Positions 24,818 to 34,145 are shown, numbered from the stretch's first letter. The stretch: 44,620 nt of DNA from Cymbomonas tetramitiformis (GCA_001247695.2 LGRX02034792.1:1-44620), one strand, 5' to 3'. Numbers and translations: made by a program. Notes: generated from the sequence alone by a model not told the origin.

Positions 24818-27800
24818 GTTCGCGACACATGGAGTAACAGACTCGAGGCGAGCCTGCCAACAGTTACAAAAGCATTCCAAGAGAGCAGAATCAAGGACAT
24901 AAGATACTGGAAGCTCCGGGAGAAGGAAGAGATGCAACATTTGTTTGCAAATAAAGTTTCAGCCTTCTTGGACAGAGCTCTAGGAAACAAAAAAGGGACG
25001 GAAAAGGGTGCAGCCCCAGAATATGACGACAAAGGTGAGGTACCGCTAACAGCAAATGAAAGGAAGCAAGCCATCTTAAAAGAATACAAAGAAAATAAAC
25101 TCTTCTCCACAAGACCCGACGCACCCAAGCACCTACCCCCATGGTTGAAATCGATTTTAGAGAACAGCCCCAAACTACCTCAGCATGTCACTGAGCAGCT
25201 TGCAGAACCTATACTCATGAAGGAGTTGGAGGCAGTCTATGGATCATGTGGAGTATCCACAGCTCCAGGCCCATCGGGAATGCATTATGCACAATGGATA
25301 CAGGGACCCCAAAACCTCCAGGAACTAATACTTGAAATGTTCAACAACATTTTGAGGACAGGCTCATTTCCAAAATTAGCAAAAGCGGGCTTCATTCAAC
25401 CAATCCCCAAAGATCCAAACAAACCGTGCACCTCAGATAATTCCAGGCCACTCACCATGCTGGAAACAGGCATGAAGTTGTTCAATTCCATCATTGCAAA
25501 TATAATAAAGAAGGCTTTATCCAAACACCCAGTCTTTTTTCCAATCCAAGATGCCTTTCTACCCAATAAAAACATTGAGGATTCGTTGCAAGTCCTAAAT
25601 GAGGTTATCTCCGATGCCAACAGATTCGACAAAGAACTGCATGTTGTCTACCTGGACCTTAAACAAGCCTTTGACCGAGCAGAATTTTGGATGAGCAAAC
25701 TAGCATTGGAGAAAATAGGATTGCCCGAAAACATCATTACAATCATCTCGGATATCACATCCGAAGCATCCCGATCTGTCCTCACATCCGAAGGCATGAC
25801 AGATGAATGGATGCTCGAATGCGGGGTGCCCCAAGGAGAAGTCCTAAGTCCCCTCAGGTTTGTGGCAATTATGGACATATTGGCCATCTGGCTGGCAGAA
25901 AGGGCAAACGGGAAGAATCCCAAGAAACAGACCTACGGGTATGCCCTGGAGAAACCGAGAGATGCCGCCAGAAACCCGGGAGCTACATCACCTCAAAAGA
26001 ACAGGAAATGGCTGAACATGAATTCACCGCCTAACATTTTTGCCAGATTCTTCTGTGATGATATCATCTTGATAGGGAAATCAAAAGAGGAAGTACAGGA
26101 CATGCTCGGGGTAATCAATGAGTTCATGAGGTTCATAGGGATTCCCATTAATGCTAAAAAATCTAAGTACTCCCACAGGAAACCTGCAAGACAGAGGGGT
26201 AAAGCATATGAAAGGCATACTGAATTGGAAAAGAAACTCATGTCCGGAGGTATGCTAAAAATCGAGGACGGAGAGGAAGGGCCCAACACATGGTCCGAAT
26301 GGCTTCCACCCGAGACCCCTGCATATCTTGAATATAGCAACAGAACTGAGGCAAACCGATACTTAGGGGTTTGGTTTGCGCTAGACGGCGGATGGGAACA
26401 CCAAAAACAGATACTCATGGATAAGCTCACCCAAAGCTTGCTGTCAGTTCAAACACAAACTTTAAACTTGAACCAGCTTCGTTACATAATCAATGCGGTT
26501 GTTGTACCAAGAATGGCATATCCCTTGAAAGTTACATCGATTATTTGCACGGAAACAAACAATGTAGCAAAAGAAATTGATGGCACAATAGCAAACTTTG
26601 TCTTGAGATACTTAAATTGTCCCATAGACACAAACCATCAACTAGTCTGGACACCGGCCGCACTAGGAGGACTGGGGATTGACAATGTAACAGACATTGC
26701 CCATGCTACATGCATCTCGGAAACCTTAATCACACTATGCAATACAACAGAATACGAATATTGGAGTGACCAGATCATTCAGGGAACACATGGCAAACCG
26801 AATGCACACCTGTACAGAGACAACAGCAGCACATGGAGCAGAATGGCAAGTTATGTCATGGAGAGAGAATCGAGGGAACTAAAAATTCAGGGCTCTCCTT
26901 TATCCCACCACCTCCCTTTCAAAAAAGTTACAGACAAAGGTTGGAATTGGTTCAAACGGGTGAGCTACATATTGTCAAAATATGGGTACTCCATAGACAC
27001 AAAGCATTCAATTCTTCAGGATTACGAGGAACTACAGACCTTCCTTTACTCGTCACTCCCAAAACCTGTGTATGAGAAGATAAGTATGCTAGTTGCAACT
27101 CGGAATCTTAGATACATGGGTTCCTTTCTTCAGTCTTGTGGAGGGCTTATGCTTAGCTGGGAAGAGCTACGGGCAAAGCATAGCCTACAAGGAACAGAAC
27201 CCCCATCATGGTTTTCAGCCCTCCAGACAGAAGTCATATGTGATGAGTCAGGATCAGAACTGCGGAGGGTTAAATTCAAGTACAGAGATACACCGCAAGC
27301 CCCGGAGGAGGGTATGATGTGCTGGAAAGGGACAGGAATGGGCCAGGAAGGGATAAAGCTAGTCACAGTTCAGAGATATGACACCGGCTTAGGCACTTTA
27401 AAACTGAAGATGTACACCAAGGATCAGGAAGGGATATATATACCAGACAAAACAGGACTGAAGACTTTATCAGTTAATGAGTATCAAATACTGCAGGATG
27501 GTACAACCCTAATGCCGGTGAACCAAAACTTTTTGAGAATGCATGCCAACAGTACAGCTAGGATCAACACAGGAGAAGGACCGGGAGCCGAGACATATTT
27601 AACATATGTTGGAGATAGGCTTAAGGACCTTTTCAGAGCAAGGTGCAACAACTCATGCGCAGCGGATAACAGTGAATTCAGCTGCCCGAGTGCATCAGAA
27701 GATGAAGAACAGGGAACACATGACGGAGCAGGTAATAGGGTTAACTTTGACTTTGCAAGTGACGGATCACTCTACCAAAGCTCATCTTTTGCAAGTTGCG

Positions 27801-27859
27801 GAGCAGCATACATGAGATTTGCAGGAGGGAGACTCAACACCAGTCATGAGCAAACATAA
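24818..27859 (+). CDS. LINE ORF2, third part: reverse transcriptase and start of RNase H
   Basis: The frame is open from 24818, with the first ATG at 24932 (numbering from there). It resumes the LINE with the pre-RT segment that normally follows the part ending near 10.03 kb. RT motifs in order: APGPSG (~110), RPLTM (~170), YLDLKQAFD with Asp242 (motif A), GVPQGEVLSP (motif B, ~300), FCDD 374-377 (motif C, with Cys where Ala is common), then thumb and a long C-terminal region. Near the end FASDGS (Asp944) is the first catalytic Asp of RNase HI. The frame stops at TAA 27857-27859 inside RNase H, and the same frame continues beyond. The protein would copy element RNA at the nicked target. Confidence 0.8.
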   Translation, partial: VRDTWSNRLEASLPTVTKAFQESRIKDIRYWKLREKEEMQHLFANKVSAFLDRALGNKKGTEKGAAPEYDDKGEVPLTANERKQAILKEYKENKLFSTRPDAPKHLPPWLKSILENSPKLPQHVTEQLAEPILMKELEAVYGSCGVSTAPGPSGMHYAQWIQGPQNLQELILEMFNNILRTGSFPKLAKAGFIQPIPKDPNKPCTSDNSRPLTMLETGMKLFNSIIANIIKKALSKHPVFFPIQDAFLPNKNIEDSLQVLNEVISDANRFDKELHVVYLDLKQAFDRAEFWMSKLALEKIGLPENIITIISDITSEASRSVLTSEGMTDEWMLECGVPQGEVLSPLRFVAIMDILAIWLAERANGKNPKKQTYGYALEKPRDAARNPGATSPQKNRKWLNMNSPPNIFARFFCDDIILIGKSKEEVQDMLGVINEFMRFIGIPINAKKSKYSHRKPARQRGKAYERHTELEKKLMSGGMLKIEDGEEGPNTWSEWLPPETPAYLEYSNRTEANRYLGVWFALDGGWEHQKQILMDKLTQSLLSVQTQTLNLNQLRYIINAVVVPRMAYPLKVTSIICTETNNVAKEIDGTIANFVLRYLNCPIDTNHQLVWTPAALGGLGIDNVTDIAHATCISETLITLCNTTEYEYWSDQIIQGTHGKPNAHLYRDNSSTWSRMASYVMERESRELKIQGSPLSHHLPFKKVTDKGWNWFKRVSYILSKYGYSIDTKHSILQDYEELQTFLYSSLPKPVYEKISMLVATRNLRYMGSFLQSCGGLMLSWEELRAKHSLQGTEPPSWFSALQTEVICDESGSELRRVKFKYRDTPQAPEEGMMCWKGTGMGQEGIKLVTVQRYDTGLGTLKLKMYTKDQEGIYIPDKTGLKTLSVNEYQILQDGTTLMPVNQNFLRMHANSTARINTGEGPGAETYLTYVGDRLKDLFRARCNNSCAADNSEFSCPSASEDEEQGTHDGAGNRVNFDFASDGSLYQSSSFASCGAAYMRFAGGRLNTSHEQT

Positions 27860-30133
27860 CATACGCCAAGGGAAACGCCTATTACTTCACCCACAGCAGG
27901 AATCATAGATAACATCCATAAACCCAGCTCTACCACTGCAGAAATTTTAGGCCTCAGAAAGTTACTCCAAGATCGAAAGCAGGAAATTCTGAACACCTTG
28001 GTTCCCCTTACCCATGTAATTGACTCTATGGCAACTATCAATGCTGTAAACCGTGACCCTGGAACCCTAAATATCAGGGACCTTATGCAAGAGCCAAACA
28101 GAAGGGACTTGGTAGCCATTAGATTGATTCCGGAAGAATTAGGTTTTTACAACACGACGGGACAAGCGAAACTCCTGATTAAATGGATCAGAGGGCACAA
28201 TAACGATAGGCTCCATGACAAAGTAGATAGGACGGCCAAAAGAGCGGCATTTAGATACAGCGGGAGACAGCTTAGGTTCGATGAAGACGGGGATTTAGAT
28301 TTTTCCCTCCTCTTTCATGAACAATCCATAACGGGAGGCATCAGGAACCACATTAGGAGACTCCAAAGATTGAGCCACCACAAAAAGTGGAAAGACATGC
28401 ATGGACAAGGCAGGGCTCTCAGACTATTAGAGGAGAATCATGTGAAACCAACCAAGGATATATCAAAGATTGCATCCAAGTACTTCACGGCTTATAGGTG
28501 CAGGGAACTCGCAGGCCTACAGGCATCCCCACACAGAGCACATAGGATGGGAATGGGTGAAAGCCCGACCTGCCAGACATGTGGCACAGCAGCACAATGC
28601 ACCTACACACATATCCAACTGAACTGCCCAGGAGAAGGAAATGAATTACACCAGTTAAGGGAAAACCAGCAGGAGGAAATGAAAGAGATCATCAGAAAAG
28701 CCACAGCGGGAGATCCGAGACTGATAATAGAAGGCAGTAACACAAGGGGGGGCATCACCAGACCCTCCGAAATCTTCCCCCTAGCAGAAATAGACAATGA
28801 CTTAACAACCCTTAGACCACTTGCTGCACTACCAGAGGCCAGCATGTACAGGTTGTCAAACACTAGGAAAGGCACCGTAGCAGTAGCTGCTGCGCCCATA
28901 GACACAAACAACGATGGTAGTCACAACTTCCAAGACCTACAGTACATCAAAAAGAAAGAATTCTGGAAGTTAGTTGAGTGGCATAGGCTGACAACTGATA
29001 CACCCCAGACATCGATCAACAATTACACACAACGGGCCAATGATATTCACTCGGCACTTATAGCATGTAATACTGAGTCGGGTGACCCGAAGAATTGTTA
29101 TGCAATAAGAAGAGACTTATTAGATATCATCATAGACGAAAGAGGCTTAGGAAAAGACGGATGTGAGCTTTTTTGTAACCCTGTAAACTCTCACCCAGGA
29201 ATCAAATCAAGGAGGTGCATTCCCACGGCAGCTATGAAGGAGGCGTTGAGACCTTTTTGCCACAAAGGGAGGATAGGATGGGATGGACTTGCAAGAGATG
29301 CATATGTCAACAGTGTCACGGGAAAAGGAAAGAAGGTCTATGGGAACCCACCCTTTGATGGGGGGGTTCTCAGGGAAGCATCTGCTGTTATGCAAACGTT
29401 GTCCCGTGGCCTAGAGGCGGCCAGGACTTCGGAGGGATTTGAGGGAATTTGGATTCTACCGTTGTCTCCAAAGAACCTTAAAAAGTGGACAGGTAAAGGC
29501 TTTAAGTTAATCTTCAAATACCCAAGGGGGACCATACCCTTCATACCACATGATTACTGGTCGGGTAAAGGGCCCTACACAATGCCAGGGGAGGGATGTT
29601 ACAAAGATAAGTATTCGGATGTAGTCATATTGTCCATTGACAGTGAGAGCATGGGGTGTCCGGTTAGTAAGAAACTTGATAATGAGAAATTGCAATACAA
29701 GTTGCTTCAGTGGTTCATAAATGTAGTCCCGCATAAAAAGATCACCCCCAAATTGCTCAAAGAAACTGGCCTGCACCCGGATATGATTGAGCAAGTCTTG
29801 AGTGAGAGGGACGGTTTGTTGCCACCCCGATTGTGCCCGTGGGTGGGGGGCAGGAATACTGTGGAACAACGAAACCAGTACCCTGGAGCACACTTGGATG
29901 GCGGGCACAGGAACGCAGGAGGAACCCCCTTCCTTAATGCGGTGGAGTGGCCGGAGGAACTTGCTCTTATGGGGTACTTACCAGAAGGCTTTGGCAAGGT
30001 GCTCAAAGGGATCGGGGTTCCACACCGTGGGGTGAAGACACTCTTGAAAAAACTGTCCAGATGTGTAGGCGTCATGCAAGGGAAAGATGCATATTACATG
30101 AAACGGGAGCCCTACCTGAGAGTGGCATTGTAG
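27860..30133 (+). CDS. LINE ORF2, fourth part: rest of RNase H, zinc knuckle and Dam-like methyltransferase
   Basis: Same frame as the RT part after one TAA, ending in TAG 30131-30133. RNase H continues with the catalytic Glu in TAEILGL (27941-27943), Asp in VIDSMATIN (28022-28024) and the C-terminal WIRGH...DKVDRTAKRA pattern. A CxxC...H...C knuckle (CQTCG, then HIQLNC) lies at about 28570-28630. After a linker, the last ~350 residues hold YGNPPFDGG (Asn at 29345, NPPF = motif IV of N6-adenine methyltransferases). It is preceded by the HPG/CIPTAAM block and followed by IWILPLSP and VVILSID strands, the layout of the phage-type Dam family also known from DIRS retrotransposons. No ATG near 27860 fits, so it is likely part of one ORF2 product. 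Confidence 0.7.
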   Translation, partial: HTPRETPITSPTAGIIDNIHKPSSTTAEILGLRKLLQDRKQEILNTLVPLTHVIDSMATINAVNRDPGTLNIRDLMQEPNRRDLVAIRLIPEELGFYNTTGQAKLLIKWIRGHNNDRLHDKVDRTAKRAAFRYSGRQLRFDEDGDLDFSLLFHEQSITGGIRNHIRRLQRLSHHKKWKDMHGQGRALRLLEENHVKPTKDISKIASKYFTAYRCRELAGLQASPHRAHRMGMGESPTCQTCGTAAQCTYTHIQLNCPGEGNELHQLRENQQEEMKEIIRKATAGDPRLIIEGSNTRGGITRPSEIFPLAEIDNDLTTLRPLAALPEASMYRLSNTRKGTVAVAAAPIDTNNDGSHNFQDLQYIKKKEFWKLVEWHRLTTDTPQTSINNYTQRANDIHSALIACNTESGDPKNCYAIRRDLLDIIIDERGLGKDGCELFCNPVNSHPGIKSRRCIPTAAMKEALRPFCHKGRIGWDGLARDAYVNSVTGKGKKVYGNPPFDGGVLREASAVMQTLSRGLEAARTSEGFEGIWILPLSPKNLKKWTGKGFKLIFKYPRGTIPFIPHDYWSGKGPYTMPGEGCYKDKYSDVVILSIDSESMGCPVSKKLDNEKLQYKLLQWFINVVPHKKITPKLLKETGLHPDMIEQVLSERDGLLPPRLCPWVGGRNTVEQRNQYPGAHLDGGHRNAGGTPFLNAVEWPEELALMGYLPEGFGKVLKGIGVPHRGVKTLLKKLSRCVGVMQGKDAYYMKREPYLRVAL

Positions 30134-30262
30134 AAGAGGCACCCAACATTCAGGAACTTTGCACGGAAAATAGGAAAGTAACCGATGTGGTAAAGGCAGC
30201 AGGGGAAATGCTAGGCAGCTATGTGAACCCCCACCCTCCCCCCAGCCCCCACGGGGTTGGGG

Positions 30263-30288
30263 CCCCTTAGGGCCCCGGCCCTAAGGGG
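30263..30288. repeat. GC-rich perfect inverted repeat (12-bp arms)
   Basis: CCCCTTAGGGCC (30263-30274) and GGCCCTAAGGGG (30277-30288) are exact reverse complements separated by CC. As RNA or cruciform DNA the innermost pairs would open to form the loop. It lies 130 bp after the LINE ORF2 stop. Confidence 0.85.
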
Positions 30289-30297
30289 GCACCACCG

Positions 30298-30323
30298 GCC
30301 CAGGGGCCGGAGCACCCCTGGGC
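30298..30323 (+). repeat. Second GC-rich hairpin followed by a T-rich stretch
   Basis: GCCCAGGGG (30298-30306) and CCCCTGGGC (30315-30323) pair perfectly across the 8-base loop CCGGAGCA. TTTTCTC follows at once. The shape looks like a bacterial intrinsic terminator, but the eukaryotic LINE context makes a 3'-end recognition hairpin or a chance GC element more likely. Confidence 0.8.
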
Positions 30324-30558
30324 TTTTCTCACTTCATCACCACCACCGCCCACACCGCCTCCATCTCCATCGTGCATCAGCTCCACGACCTGCTGATGTT
30401 TTTTCCGACGCTGGTGGCAGACACGCTTCATTAGTGCTTTGCCACCCTTGCTTCCACGCTTTGTGGAATGCTTCCTGCCTTAGCAGACTGTCATGTATGA
30501 GGGGAACAGACTCAAGTAGATCGTTCCGAAGGCGTTGCCTTACTCATCGACGTAAATG

Positions 30559-30607
<49 letters not shown>

Positions 30608-30656
30608 TATTATTATATAATTATATATTATATATTATTAATTATTATTATTATCA
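30559..30656. repeat. (TTA)n microsatellite, likely LINE 3' tail
   Basis: Roughly 50 bp of nearly perfect TTA repeats is followed by ~45 bp of decayed ATTATATA sequence. Some non-LTR elements end in short tandem repeats instead of poly(A), for instance the TAA repeats of the Drosophila I factor. The position after the structured 3' UTR fits that role, but a random microsatellite cannot be excluded. Confidence 0.7.
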
Positions 30657-32598
30657 TAGGATTAGGTACGCCAATTCGCGCACAAGGTCTGACACCGTAC
30701 CGGTTGTCCTGCCGAGATTCCATTGGGTCCGCAGCAGGACAACCGGAGCAACCTCCACCATTGGGGTTGCACAAAGAATTCTTCATTTCGAAAAGGAATT
30801 CTTCATGATGGACGTCTCATTGCGGTCGGCAACAACGCCCCAAAAGACAATTCTCGAAAAAGGAGGAGCATATCGCCATTCCCAAGGAGGCTCCGAAGTC
30901 GGAGCAACGAGCACGCGCAACGGATGATTAATTCAAAGAAGTAAGTTATGACGAAGAACTTCGCGAGTAGAGGAACCCGGCAAGAAGGTCGCACCCGTCG
31001 TTGCTGGCGGAGAAGTAGTCACACCATTGGAGACAACAGCAACTCCCGGCCCAAATTCTCATCGGCCGGTCTTGCGGTTCTCGCTACAGCCCGGGTGGAC
31101 CTGAATTGCATCATCTGACCTACGCAACGAAGTTAGAAAGTACGAAACTCATGATTGAGAAAGAAAAAATAAACAAAACCACAGGGGAAAAGCGTAGACT
31201 CGTCAGCAGGCAGGAAAAATGAATGTTTTGCAACACGAAATTGCAAGTTTTAAAGCAACACCAGCGATACCACCGGAGCGAACAGACGCTTGTGATCGCA
31301 ATTCAGAAACGATCTGGCTCCCTGATGACGCGTCATCGCTGTGACGGGAGAATGCCAAGGATCAACAGTAATTAAATTAGAATTTTGCGGAAAAGGTTTC
31401 ACGGTCGCGACGCGAAAGATTTGATATGGTACCCGCATACACCGTAGATTTGATAAAAAATTGGTGCGTATTTTTTTATTTTTTATTTTCATACCTAAAC
31501 GTATATCGAAGGTTGAACTCAGAACTGTTGAACCGAGATGTCCACCAGATGACCGAACAAGAAGGCAAGTGAACACAGAAAACAAAAGTAATTCTAATTG
31601 TAATAAAGGGAATGTAGCAGCAGATCGATATCAAATCATATAATCTGATAGAAACAGCATACTCGTGACATCTCGTCGCACGACAGAAGTCTAGTGGGAA
31701 AATTTTCGCGATAAGAAGTAGATAAAGGTAGCAGGGACGTGACACAGCGAAGTAGGTGACACTGGCATGCTTGGGACGAGATGTATGGTGAAGCTAGTAT
31801 AGCTTAAACTTTCAACTTGCAGCTTCTACTATCCCAAGCTCAGTGCCATGTTACCGTGCGTATAGTAGCCTCGTATTCCTGGCAACACGGCGCACGCTGC
31901 AGACGATACGCACTGCAACCTTGCGCAGATACAAGCGGTTGTGGCAGGTCAAAAGTTCAGGGTCCAAAATGTGGTCTTTCATTCGAACACGTTGTGCCGT
32001 TTGAAGATACGCCTTGCGATTCCAAAAAGTGGTGAACAAATTATACCTCTTTTGGTCAAATACGTTCATAGGATGATATCGAGAGGCGTGCACTTTCACA
32101 CGCCCGTGTGAATCTGGTTTACTCATGGGGTGTGCGGCGAGTAGCCAAAGGTACACCGCTGCATCCAGCGACTCGATATCATTTTCCATCGATAGCTTAT
32201 TTTGTGAGGGCTGTTGAGACAAGGGTGATGTGTGCATGCTCCGAATCTTGCCCAGACACTTCGACTTGACCCCACACTCAGCGTCCCCAGTCTGAGCGCG
32301 TGAATCCGACGTGAATTGCGCTGACGACTCGCGACGCTGTGTTTCATTCAGTTACGAGAGCCCGATTGCGGCGGGAGAGTGGGGAGCTCCACCTGTTGAG
32401 GTGCATTCCACCTTCAAGAACTGCGTTATTACCTCGGAGAAAAACTTAATTGGAACATTGTGAATAGATTCAAGCAAGCAAACTAATTGCTTGAGCATCT
32501 TGTTATTTCCGTATGTGCTTCAATTTTGCGAAACCCTGCGCAGCCGTTGTGTTTTGTTTGAGTGAATTTTCTTTTCTGGCTTAAGAACGCCCTTGAAC
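30657..32598. other. Intergenic region, no gene recognised
   Basis: About 1.9 kb of mixed composition. Only short open frames occur on either strand and none shows a domain. It contains an inverted repeat at 30700-30746, two nearby copies of GAATTCTTCAT (~30776 and ~30797) and a T-rich run at 31470-31490. The last few hundred bases precede the first exon of the host gene and should include its promoter, but I could not identify core elements. Confidence 0.5.
30700..30746. repeat. 13-bp perfect inverted repeat with 21-base loop
   Basis: CCGGTTGTCCTGC (30700-30712) and GCAGGACAACCGG (30734-30746) are exact reverse complements. The site is just downstream of the (TTA)n tract. It could be a remnant of a small element or a structured RNA. 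No further evidence. Confidence 0.75.
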
Positions 32599-32746
32599 AT
32601 GAACAAACGCGTTTTGCCAGAGCGCCTCGCTGGTGGTCGATGGCTTGCGTTGAACCCGCAGGAGCCCCAGAGTGCAGCAAAAGACTCGGTACCTGCGCTG
32701 CCAGCACTTCCGTCCCCACGAAGTGAAAATGAAACCTATCTCAAAG
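32599..32746 (+). CDS. Host gene exon 1 (start of a coiled-coil protein gene)
   Basis: ATG 32599 opens 49 codons plus one base, ending at a consensus donor (AAAG|GTAAGT at 32747). The peptide is proline/serine-rich and ends ENETYLK. Joining it to the next two exons keeps the frame at each junction (phases 1, 1, 0), which is the main support for this model. The product is not recognised. Later exons encode heptad-rich segments, so it is probably the low-complexity N-terminus of a long structural or scaffold protein. Confidence 0.5.
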
Positions 32747-32786
32747 GTAAGTCACCGCTGTTCACAAATATATTTCCGATTCGCAG

Positions 32787-32816
32787 ACATTCTGGGGGAT
32801 CTGCTTCTGTCGGGAA
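32787..32816 (+). CDS. Host gene exon 2 (30 bp)
   Basis: It is bounded by TTCGCAG at 32780-32786 and GTAGGT at 32817. It enters in phase 1 and leaves in phase 1, encoding a Leu-rich peptide (DILGDLLLSG with the split codons). The intron before it would be only 40 bp, which is short but possible in compact algal genes. An alternative is that exon 1 splices elsewhere. Confidence 0.4.
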
Positions 32817-33139
32817 GTAGGTAGATGTCTGTTATCGGAAAATGCTACGCACGTGCCTTGGTGGAACAGATTTACAGACTACTGGCGTGGCGGAGCTCTT
32901 CATGCTTTCCCCCAGACTTAAAATGCCAACTGGTGCCTACTTACTAGGGTATCACCTTGGATCGTTAAGCCGTCTAACGCATACGGCCTGATGTGTTCAT
33001 TGAGAACTACGAATCGATACGGGTCCAGGGGAATTATTTTCAATGGTTTTGTGGGCCGCATCCGTTGCAGTTGCATTTCCGAATTCATATGCAGCCGGTG
33101 AAGAATCCCCGCGCAGTATTCCAAGTTCTCGGCGTTCAG

Positions 33140-33207
33140 ACCCAGATGAACGGCCTAATCCGGAGATTTCCCCTAAACAGTCCGTACTGCCTTCGATGTT
33201 TGGCAAG
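33140..33207 (+). CDS. Host gene exon 3
   Basis: Acceptor GGCGTTCAG precedes 33140 and donor AAG|GTGGTG follows 33207. It takes over the phase-1 base from exon 2 (A + AC = Asn) and ends in phase 0. The 22 further codons are P/E/S-rich and end PSMFGK. No domain is recognised. Confidence 0.45.
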
Positions 33208-33607
33208 GTGGTGCCTTCGACCTTCATCCTTCCACTTTCCTTCCTTACGCCCCAGAGCAACCATGGAAGGTCTCCAGCCGCTTCATATTGAACTCCGATG
33301 TATGACGTGGACGAGCAATGCTCGAGTCTTCCCCCAGAATCAGGCTGCACCAGGCTGCACAGGAGGGCTGAAGCAAGCGGGCTCAACCAGGCTGACAAGT
33401 AAACACAGTGGCTCCCACCTCGGGAGAGCGAGGAAGCGCCGTCAAGCAGCCTCCGCCCGCGAGGGAACTCCGCGCAGGGGTGCTGTTGACGGCCCCCGTT
33501 AGCGAAGCGCCTCACTGGAAGAGTGCATCCTGAGAGAAGGGAAAGCCGGGTGGTTGGCTGAGCAAATTAGGTGAGCGTCATTTTTTGCTGGGGAGGCGCA
33601 GTCTCAG

Positions 33608-33718
33608 GCCGAGGCACTCACTGAGAGTGACCCCGTCGGTCCGGACGGGGCCTCCGTCACCAAGGACTTGTTCTGGCAGAATGTGAACAAGACGAAGTCG
33701 TCGTATCCGGAAGACAAG
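33608..33718 (+). CDS. Host gene exon 4
   Basis: It is bounded by GCAGTCTCAG and AAG|GTGAGC. Exactly 37 codons, phase 0 to 0, in agreement with exon 3. The peptide starts AEALTESDPVG and ends SSYPEDK. No family is recognised. Confidence 0.5.
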
Positions 33719-34145
33719 GTGAGCGCCCCCACATGAGGTGGATGTTTCCGCTGTAGTTGGGAGGCAGCGCGCGCGAGTGACAAGTGAAGCTAACAGCGCT
33801 GGGTTGTGAGCTGCCGTGCGAGCTGCAGTGCGGTGGGGGAAACAGGGGTTCCTCACGCGTTGCCTCATGTGTGGTTGTGCCTTTTTTCATGGCAACAGAG
33901 ATCCTAGTGCAGCAAGTTGAGGAGTCTCCCAGTTCTCGTCCCTGGAATTGTCAACTCTCATGCCCTCTAAATGCTTTACACGAGTTGGCCCCTGGAGTTG
34001 ACCTAACACACGCCACGCGAAGGGGACTCCCGACTGCACAGATGACCATCTTGCTTCGAGCAGGATGGCACCCGCGTCCTGTATGAGCGGTGTGCCTGCT
34101 GGCGCCACTGCCAGTGCTGACGTGTCGGTTCGGCTCTGCTGACAG

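Larger units (their letters stand above)
30134..30558 (+). other. LINE 3' UTR
   Basis: About 425 bp between the ORF2 TAG and the (TTA)n tract, with no ORF of note. It contains a C-rich run (30228-30250), two strong GC hairpins (listed separately) followed by TTTTCTC, and then ordinary mixed sequence. Structured 3' ends are used by some LINE reverse transcriptases to recognise their RNA. Whether these hairpins do so is inference. Confidence 0.5.
1092..30656 (+). mobile_element. Non-LTR retrotransposon (LINE) interrupted by a Ty3/gypsy-type element
   Basis: A single plus-strand element is inferred from domain order and strand composition. The order is ORF1-like genes, then an ORF2 with Ulp1-like protease, APE-type endonuclease, reverse transcriptase, RNase H, CCHC-like knuckle and a C-terminal NPPF methyltransferase-like domain. 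It is cut at about 10.03 kb, between endonuclease and RT, and resumes at about 24.82 kb. Both halves have the same A-rich coding strand, unlike the GC-rich insert. The 5' limit is uncertain, since the low-complexity stretch from 1092 may or may not belong to it. The 3' limit is taken at the (TTA)n tract. APE plus RNase H plus a cysteine protease recalls large algal LINEs such as the Dualen/RandI group, but the protease type and the methyltransferase differ from what I know of that group. Confidence 0.75.

Noticed and set aside
30298..30330. Bacterial intrinsic terminator (GC hairpin plus T-run)
   Set aside because: The context is a eukaryotic LINE 3' UTR. A prokaryotic-type terminator is not expected there.
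31250..32240. Minus-strand ORFs of 110-130 codons downstream of the LINE
   Set aside because: There is no recognisable domain, composition bias or neighbouring signal. The length is within chance expectation.
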